Shown here one piece after another: positions 58,228 to 64,000 of a DNA stretch of 64,000 bases. The first letter of the stretch is position 1, and every line of letters starts with the position of its first letter. This stretch comes from Cylicocyclus nassatus. Lineage: Eukaryota; Nematoda; Chromadorea; Rhabditida; Strongylidae. The notes under the pieces were generated by a model, which saw only the letters and a program-made list of their open reading frames with translations, did not search any database and was not told where the DNA came from. The DNA is taken from positions 48,486,461 to 48,550,460 of the forward strand of contig CATQJL010000001.1 in assembly GCA_958299035.1 (NCBI GenBank). The letters run 5' to 3'. Made by a program: the position numbers and the translations under genes.

Positions 58228-58790
58228 ACATAATCTCACCCACAACCATCTTTCTTGATTGACCTAAGATTTTATACTTTGAACATCGACTAAGTTTCAT
58301 GGATGAGTCCCTTCTCTACGAATTTTGAAAGTGATCAAATCAGATTTAAAGCATTGTATTTTTCTCTTTACAATCTTCTTGTCTTCTGACAGGTATGTGC
58401 CTAATATCACCATACTGTGAGCGATGCATATGTCTGACGCATTCCAAACGACCGAACTTTGGCTTCTGGCAACTATGAAAAATTTCGTCAATGTGCCCTT
58501 GCCACATGTATACTATCTGGGAGGGCATAAATTGCTGCAAATCTGTTTTCGATATCAAAGATTCCAAAACATCTTTTGGAAGAGGATTATGGGAATTTTT
58601 GAGGCAAAAATTTGAACACACGAAGTCAAATCTATTGTAGAGGTCTTAAAAGTAGAATGGAGAAATGTTAACTCTGAGAGTATTTAAGTGGAAGTATTCG
58701 TTTTTCAGAGTGTCGTGAGGGTCATCACTGGTGTTGGAACTCACAGGGCACAGCTGGAACTTATATCATCCGCTCGTTCTAAATTCCGCC
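58228..58790. other. No supported feature
   Basis: Overlapping 60-90-codon frames on both strands (58,297-58,621) without motifs. Confidence 0.35.
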
Positions 58791-58799
58791 CCGATATTC

Positions 58800-58905
58800 C
58801 TAAAATGCCTCTCCTAAAATGCTTTCAGATACCAAAAATAGATTTGCATCCATGCATTTCGATGTAGTATATATAAGGCCACTTTGAGCAAGCATCCATC
58901 TGTTC
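58800..58905. repeat. Right half of the AGGGAAGG foldback family
   Basis: GATTTGCATCCATGCATTTC, then TATATAAGGCCACTTTGAGC and AAGCATCCATCTGTT correspond to the right arm of 14,307-14,783. I did not find a matching left arm, so it is a truncated copy. From 58,906 to 59,663 I see no supported feature. Confidence 0.45.
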
Positions 58906-59663
58906 CATTTGTTAGGTGCTACTTGTGTGTTTTCCTTACCACATCGACATCGACGCAAACTGGTCTCCAGTTCTAAGACATTCCTGTCTATAGCCAAGAA
59001 TGATGCACGGACGGTGTATCTCCCCATTAATTGTAAAACAACACTTCAGCTTACAAATTTCGCGGACTTGATCAGCAACAGCCACGTTCTTTGCTGACAG
59101 AGGAAGTGTTTTCAATCGAAGAAGCCTATCCAGATAAAATCGTTACCACTGAGGACTTCACGCGTTGATTCCGGAAGTGTTCACTATCTTCCAAACCACT
59201 TTGGACTTCGAGTTGAGTGTTTTAGAAGCAAAAAATGCCCGGGACTATTTTTATTTGATGGAACTGGAATAACTCATTCAAGCTCACGAGTTCGCTTGGC
59301 ACATAACAAAATAGATTTAAAATCAGCCTTTCAAAACGATTCTGTTGATATATAGCTCTTGCCCGACCATGTTCTGACTACTTCCTTGTTAATTCTTTCA
59401 CTACTTGTTTCCCTAGTGAATTACCTGAACACTACAAATGAAAAAACCGGTCACAAGGTCTTTCTGCCACAGAAAAAGAAACAATAGCGTTATAGCATTA
59501 CAGCCAATACATAAACTTAGGAGCTGCTTTGTGCCAGGTGCGTGAACAATGACTCCAAATCACATGCTTCATAGTGATTGGAAGAAATAAAACAGTAGAC
59601 ATTATATCAAACTTTTATACGGTCATGAATGATACAAACGAAAGCAAAATTTAAGCAACTATC

Positions 59664-60291
59664 TTTATTCTAGAACGTACAAAATAAAACTTAATCTTCT
59701 TAATTCCTGATGAGCATGCCTCGGTTCCTAGATTGACTTGGGAGCCTCTCCTAAACAAAAACATGTTAGGGGAGAACTGCTTCAACAAAAACATCCAAAG
59801 TGTTACAGAACCGAGGCATGTGCTTCTTTGATCGGATAAACTTCAGTCCGATCAATCGAAGTACTAGCTCTGACTAGAATAGGACAACAAACAAAAAGCT
59901 CTGTGAAACACAACCTAGAATTCACTAAGTGATGACTGGATTATGCCATCCTAAGCTGAATGACTATGAAAACGAAACGATCGAAGTGAACAAATGACAA
60001 CAGCAGATGCGAGAGCGATGATCGTCAATCAGGGATTAGCAAATAATTTCATCAAGGCATTAGTTTCGAGGTGGGCAGTTTGAGAAGTTTCATCAACAAT
60101 ACACAATCTAATAACCTAAGAAGGCAAAATTGCCGAGACTTACAGTAACAAGGTGAAAACTAGTGTCTAAGTCCAACGAGTCGAGTAGAAACTTGAGCAG
60201 CACTCATTCGACAATTTCTTATCGATTGAGGTAAAACGAACACCAAAATCAAGCTTCCATTAAGTAAGAATTGAGATGTAGTGTATCGAAA
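59664..60291 (-). other. Putative 3' UTR of the right-edge gene
   Basis: Downstream of the stop codon at 60,292-60,294, the minus strand reaches an AATAAA signal at 59,664-59,669, giving a UTR of about 620 bases. Other weaker signals may be used. The distal half contains nested hairpins (59,713-59,853), listed separately. Assignment as UTR is inference from position only. Confidence 0.4.
59713..59853. repeat. Cluster of hairpins in the putative 3' UTR
   Basis: AGCATGCCTCGGTTC (59,713) pairs with GAACCGAGGCATGTGCT (59,808-59,824) around an inner hairpin TCTCCTAA/TTAGGGGAGA (59,747-59,775). Immediately to the right GATCGGA and TCCGATC (59,830-59,853) form a perfect 7-bp stem with a 10-base loop. 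Could be a UTR structure, a small RNA precursor or a tiny foldback element. Confidence 0.5.
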
Positions 60292-60470
60292 TTATCCGAA
60301 AAGCATTTTTACACACCCTTCTGCCGTATCAACGATGCCCCATCTTGGTGGTTCGGTCAACACCTTCTTCCGAAAAACGAGATCCACACCCCTGTTGCGA
60401 TGACGCTCGGCTAGTTCAATGCCGACGGACGTCCCACAACGGACAACAACATACTCTTCGCCACCTAGAT
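60292..60470 (-). CDS. Terminal exon of an unidentified nematode protein
   Basis: Minus-strand exon that opens after a TTTTGGTAG acceptor and encodes LGGEEYVVVRCGTSVGIELA, ERHRNRGVDLVFRKKVL, TEPPRWGIVDTAEGCVKMLF then G and TAA. It has good codon structure, higher GC than its surroundings and no defects, unlike the relics elsewhere. The first two bases complete a codon with the last base of the exon at 63,822-63,972, giving GAT (Asp), so the two join in phase 1 across the intron. I do not recognise the protein; no domain call is offered. The rest of the gene lies to the right of the window. Confidence 0.7.
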
Positions 60471-61004
60471 CTACCAAAATGAAATAGCAACTTATAAGTA
60501 GTCTTGCTTCTATATCTGAAAACCTTCTAGGCTACAGATTCACTAACGTAGACAAAAAATTTTCTGAGGTTGATCGTAAAAAATCTTTCACAAATTCCAA
60601 AAATTGATGGAAGGCCGAAATTCAAAATGAGCACATTTGAATATTAGATTTGACCAAGTAAAGTAGTTACACTGTATTAGTCAGATCTAGACATAGGTTT
60701 TCTAATTGAGGCACAACTCCTACATAACGCTGCAGGTACTTATACTCAAACGTAGTAGCGTAGCGCCAAGTTGGATGCAACGAAGTTTTGCCGGATCGAA
60801 AAGACCTCAAACACTATTATCACCGGCAGTCGCATTCTGAGAATTACTCATTGACAGATTAGTATTTGAATGTATCTATTTACATTGAATTGTGGTGATG
60901 TATATTTCCACGTGTTTATAAAGACATATTGGATCTTTGAGTTTAGGTTCTGCAATATACTTTGGACCTAATCGCATGATTATTCTGATTACTCGAAATA
61001 AATC

Positions 61005-61290
61005 ACTCGAATGCGAATGATTCGAAAATTCATATATTCGAAAATCTGAGATTTCAAATAATACTCGATAGTCGAATATTCGAAAATCTTCGTTTTGATC
61101 ATTATTCGAAAACCCATATTCGAAAAATCTCAACTTTCGAAGATTATTCGGTGTTCATATTCGATGATCATTTATCCGAACATTCGATGTCCATCGAATA
61201 TTCGAATATTCGACGGGCATCGAATATTCAAAATTCGCAAGAAATATTTGAATATTCGATAAGCATCGAATGTTCCGACATTCGATATCC
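61005..61290. repeat. ATTCGAA-rich array, left
   Basis: Irregular repetition of the palindromic octamer ATTCGAAT and variants (TATTCGAAAATC, GAATATTCGA) with a spacing of roughly 10-25 bases. The same array type recurs at 62,345-62,645. Not a simple microsatellite, because the spacing varies. Confidence 0.7.
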
Positions 61291-61431
61291 ACAACATAAG
61301 CGGGAAGTCCCAAGAGTATCTACACACTGTTGGATCGCTGACATATCTCACGGAGTCCTTTGCCAACTTTTGGGTAACATCCTGTAGGGATGGCTTCAGC
61401 TTACAAATACAGCAGAAAGAGAATCACGCAC

Positions 61432-61805
61432 GTTGTTAAAGGCAGCGTTCAGGCAAGTCTGGACACATGGGGATCTCACGTGGATAGTAATTTTGGGGCC
61501 CTAACTAAGCCACTGCCCAGTCGGCAGCTCAGATAGTGCTCTAACGACTAAGATATTCCCCTCGAAACTGGACCCCGCGATCGTATTTCGCATGGATTCA
61601 TGGCGCAGAGATTGTGTCCTGGCGCGAAACTGCCATGAATCCATGCGAATACGATGGCGGGGTCCAGTTTCGAGGGGAATATCGCAGCTGTTAGAGCACT
61701 ACCTGCGCTGCCGCTTGAGCAGTGCCTTAGTTAGGGCCCCAAAAGTACTTTCCACGTAAAATCCCCATAGGCCCAGATCTGCCTGGACGCTGCCTTTAAT
61801 GTGTT
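61432..61805. mobile_element. Foldback (near-palindromic) element, 374 bp
   Basis: TTAAAGGCAGCGTTCAGGCA on the left is mirrored by TGCCTGGACGCTGCCTTTAA on the right. Inverted similarity runs nearly to the centre: GGGGCCCTAACTAAGCCACT, GTGCTCTAACGACTAAGATA, TTCCCCTCGAAACTGGACCC, and CATGGATTCATGGC around a short loop near 61,602-61,630. Arms of about 170 bp. No coding content. It lies in the host gene intron. Confidence 0.8.
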
Positions 61806-62344
61806 AACACGGTGGGAAGTTCCAGCATATAGAACATCTGCGAAATAAGACATCCAAAATAATTTCCTTAAAAAAAGATCTAAAATCTTGTAGCACAGTT
61901 TTTACGTATACTGATTTTACTATACACGAGTTATCAAGGTTTTCAAATGTGCAATCATGTTTTTGAAAAGCGTTGAAAAACACTTGTAACGGTGCACTTG
62001 GCATAAGTTATAATAAAAGCATTACGGATGAGTGCAAATTCTATAGTGTCTTTACAAGTCTAATGTAAGACTTTCCGCCTTCTTGATTCCCATTTTAGGG
62101 CAAACGGCTCTTGATGTCTCAAAATCCTTTTCAGTATGAGAATATATAAACTTTTTTGAAGTTCGAAAAATCTTTTCACAACCATCACAGGATTACGCTT
62201 TTAGGTTTTTAAGTCTCTTCACGTCACCGCTAAACCGTTTTTTCACCGTAATTTGTAACATAAAAAGGTGTCTATTTTTGATACTTACATGAAAAGATAA
62301 AAAGATTTATTCTTAGATGTTTTGATCTCTCATAAGAGTCTCAC

Positions 62345-62645
62345 TGACATAAATTATTCGAATAATATGCGAAAATCGAATGGTATTCGAAAATCGAGTA
62401 ATATTCGAGAACCGAATTATATTCGAAATTCGAATAATGAATGATATTCGATATTCGAATGTCAGATTCGAAGACTTCCATTAGCGAATAATATTCGAAA
62501 GTCAAATAATCGAAGTTTTTAATTTTCGTGTAATATTCGATAGTCAAATATTCGAGAACTTTGATTTTCGAATATGATTCAATATTCAAACACTGAAGAA
62601 CTTCAATTCTGAATATTATTCGATATTCGAATATTTGAAAAAACG
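62345..62645. repeat. ATTCGAA-rich array, right
   Basis: Second array of ATTCGAA-type motifs (AATAATATTCGAAA, GATATTCGAAT) on the other side of the foldback element. Density is similar to the left array. Confidence 0.7.
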
Positions 62646-62925
62646 AATTTCCTTAAGTATATTCTGCAACCTACCGTGAAATAGATACAAATGCCAACCC
62701 CCAACAAGACCACAGTCATAGGACACTTATTTGGAGCCAGGTGAGGAAGTTAACAGTTGATAATTTCAAGATTTTCGTCGCGAAATATCCATTCAAAGCA
62801 GATCCTTATCTACATACTAGTGAACCAGTAGACTAAAAACGCTATTTGCAAAGCATTCGCTTCGGGACCCGCCATGCTCCCTGCTATTTGCAGATTTTTG
62901 AATTGAGTTAACGATTCTTTATATA

Positions 62926-63594
62926 CAGGGTGTCCCAAAAAATGTGAACACTGTCTGATTGTTAATAACTCCGTTGCTTTCATGTATTTTGCCGAGCTTG
63001 AGGCGCCATTCTGCAGAGCGAGGTTCAACTTAGATTTGTAGGATGGAGCGAATCACCGATCGCTCTTCGCTACTGTAGGATTACGGTATGAACTTCTAGC
63101 ATGTGGATCCATTGTGGAATATGCCATTGATTTTTTTTTACAAAATCAGAAAAATTGTGTACTAGGGTCTTCGCGCACGCTGATTCCACTACACAACTTT
63201 TTACGGGTGTTTTTTAGCTTTTTTAATGGTGTAGTCACATTTCTTACAAATGCAGGAAATTCAGTTATTACGGTTTTCCTGGAATAACCTTGGAAAAAAG
63301 CATCACAGTAAAGTGGAAATTTATAATTCAAATTCAGCGTCTTCCATTACCATAGTATGAAAGTTTTTGGCTTGTTTGGTTTTGTTCCGAGTAGAATTGG
63401 CCTTCAATGGCCTATAATTCTCGTCAAAGTTCCTACCGTAATCCTCCGGTAATGAAGAGAGATAGACGATTCGCTCCTCACTGTAGATCTAAGTTAGACC
63501 TAGCTCTATAGAATGGTGCTTCAAGCTCGGCGAAAGACATGTAAGCAAGGGGTTATTAACAATCAAACAGTGTTCACATTTTTGGAACACCCTG
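62926..63594. mobile_element. TA-MITE, family CAGGGTGTCCCAAAA, copy 5
   Basis: Best-preserved left end: TA then CAGGGTGTCCCAAAAAATGT. Right end TGTTCACATTTTTGGAACAC then CCTG, followed by TG in place of TA. Arms include AGGCGCCATTCTGCAGAGCG, AACTTAGATTTGTAGGATGG and GTAGGATTACGGTATGAACT, mirrored near 63,430-63,540. 669 bp. It lies within the host gene intron. Confidence 0.8.
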
Positions 63595-63780
63595 TGTTAG
63601 ATAGATAGAAATATGATTATACATGATTATATAAGCATTACGCAAATTACGCATCTTTCCGGCGTCGCATGCTGATGCGAAATCACATTTACCATTTGAT
63701 CACAGGCACTAGCATGAAGACATTCTCTAATTCAAAACGAAGGCTGAGATGTTCAATGAACAGACAGATACTAGTATTAG

Positions 63781-63800
63781 ATATATATATATATATATAT
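63781..63800. repeat. (AT)10 microsatellite
   Basis: Ten AT units directly inside the donor side of the intron, about 20 bases from the splice donor on the minus strand. Confidence 0.9.
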
Positions 63801-63821
63801 AAAAATGCTAACCGCACTCAC

Positions 63822-63972
63822 CTTTCAAAACTACATTTGATGCAGTGTCAACAGGCAACGAAGAAACCCAAGGGAAACGTGATTTCGCTTTTGAAGAATT
63901 TTCTTCTTGAGAGTTAGTAGTAGGACTTGTGGCACTTTCGACTCGTGGAGGTGGAGGTGGAGGTAGTGGAAC
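63822..63972 (-). CDS. Proline-rich exon of the same unidentified gene
   Basis: Minus-strand exon between an AAAACTTCAG acceptor (just right of 63,972) and a GTGAGTG donor (63,821). It encodes VPLPPPPPPRVESATSPTTN, SQEENSSKAKSRFPWVSSLP and VDTASNVVLK plus one base. The poly-proline block followed by a Ser/Thr-rich linker suggests a disordered region that may bind SH3, WW or EVH1 domains; that is inference. Both splice sites fit the nematode consensus, and the 151-bp length gives phase 1 at the donor, compatible with the exon at 60,470. Upstream exons lie beyond the window. Confidence 0.75.
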
Positions 63973-64000
63973 CTGAAGTTTTCATTATTTTCCACACAAA

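Larger units (their letters stand above)
60471..63821 (-). other. 3.35-kb intron packed with repeats
   Basis: Bounded by GTGAGTG (donor, minus strand at 63,821) and TTTTGGTAG (acceptor at 60,471). Contents in order: ATTCGAA-rich arrays (61,005-61,290 and 62,345-62,645) around a 374-bp foldback element (61,432-61,805), then TA-MITE copy 5 (62,926-63,594) and an (AT)10 run (63,781-63,800). 60,480-61,000 and 61,806-62,344 show nothing. I found no further exon inside it, and the matching phases make a skipped exon unnecessary. Confidence 0.6.

Overview
This looks like repeat-rich intergenic and intronic DNA from a nematode, probably a rhabditid or strongylid (clade V). It is AT-rich, acceptor sites read TTTTCAG, and one site matches the nematode SL1 spliced leader at 21 of 22 bases. 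It holds DOCK/CED-5-like coding fragments, BEL/Pao, PIF/Harbinger, mariner and hAT remains, and many short inverted-repeat elements. I see no bacterial operons and no rRNA. The species assignment is inference.

Only one stretch looks like a living host gene: the 3' end of a minus-strand gene at the right edge. A proline-rich exon (63,822-63,972) and a terminal exon (60,292-60,470) join in phase across a 3.35-kb intron filled with repeats. Almost everything else is mobile-element debris.

Layout: 0-1.6 kb, diverged repeat units and the right end of a hAT-like element. 2.9-3.4 kb, a decayed C2H2 zinc-finger reading frame. 5.7-6.9 kb, a palindromic minisatellite. 7.0-7.4 kb, a PIF/Harbinger transposase relic. 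8.6-9.6 kb, an inverted pair of tRNA-like repeats. 10.1-13.1 kb, a 2.95-kb hAT-type element that has captured several exons of a DOCK/CED-5 gene. 13.1-23.2 kb, TA-flanked MITEs, hAT MITEs, a foldback element and a BEL/Pao integrase relic. 23-26.5 kb is featureless. 26.5-27.4 kb, a 317-codon open frame of unknown origin. 27.7-48 kb, scattered MITEs, a mariner with TTAGGTTGG ends and possible retroelement fragments. 50.1-52.2 kb, a GC-rich unit holding an SL-RNA-like module (SL1 plus three hairpins) followed by an ORF1-like frame and an AAAT-repeat tail. 53.6-58.2 kb, a 4.57-kb hAT element with a broken DUF4371-type transposase. 59.6-64 kb, the host gene.

The most notable observations are the SL-RNA-like module (50,477-50,606), the DOCK-capturing element (10,124-13,071), and a hAT MITE family with CAGGGCYCGGCAC ends whose 8-bp target duplications can be read directly at several copies. 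All calls were made by eye from sequence; no alignments were run.
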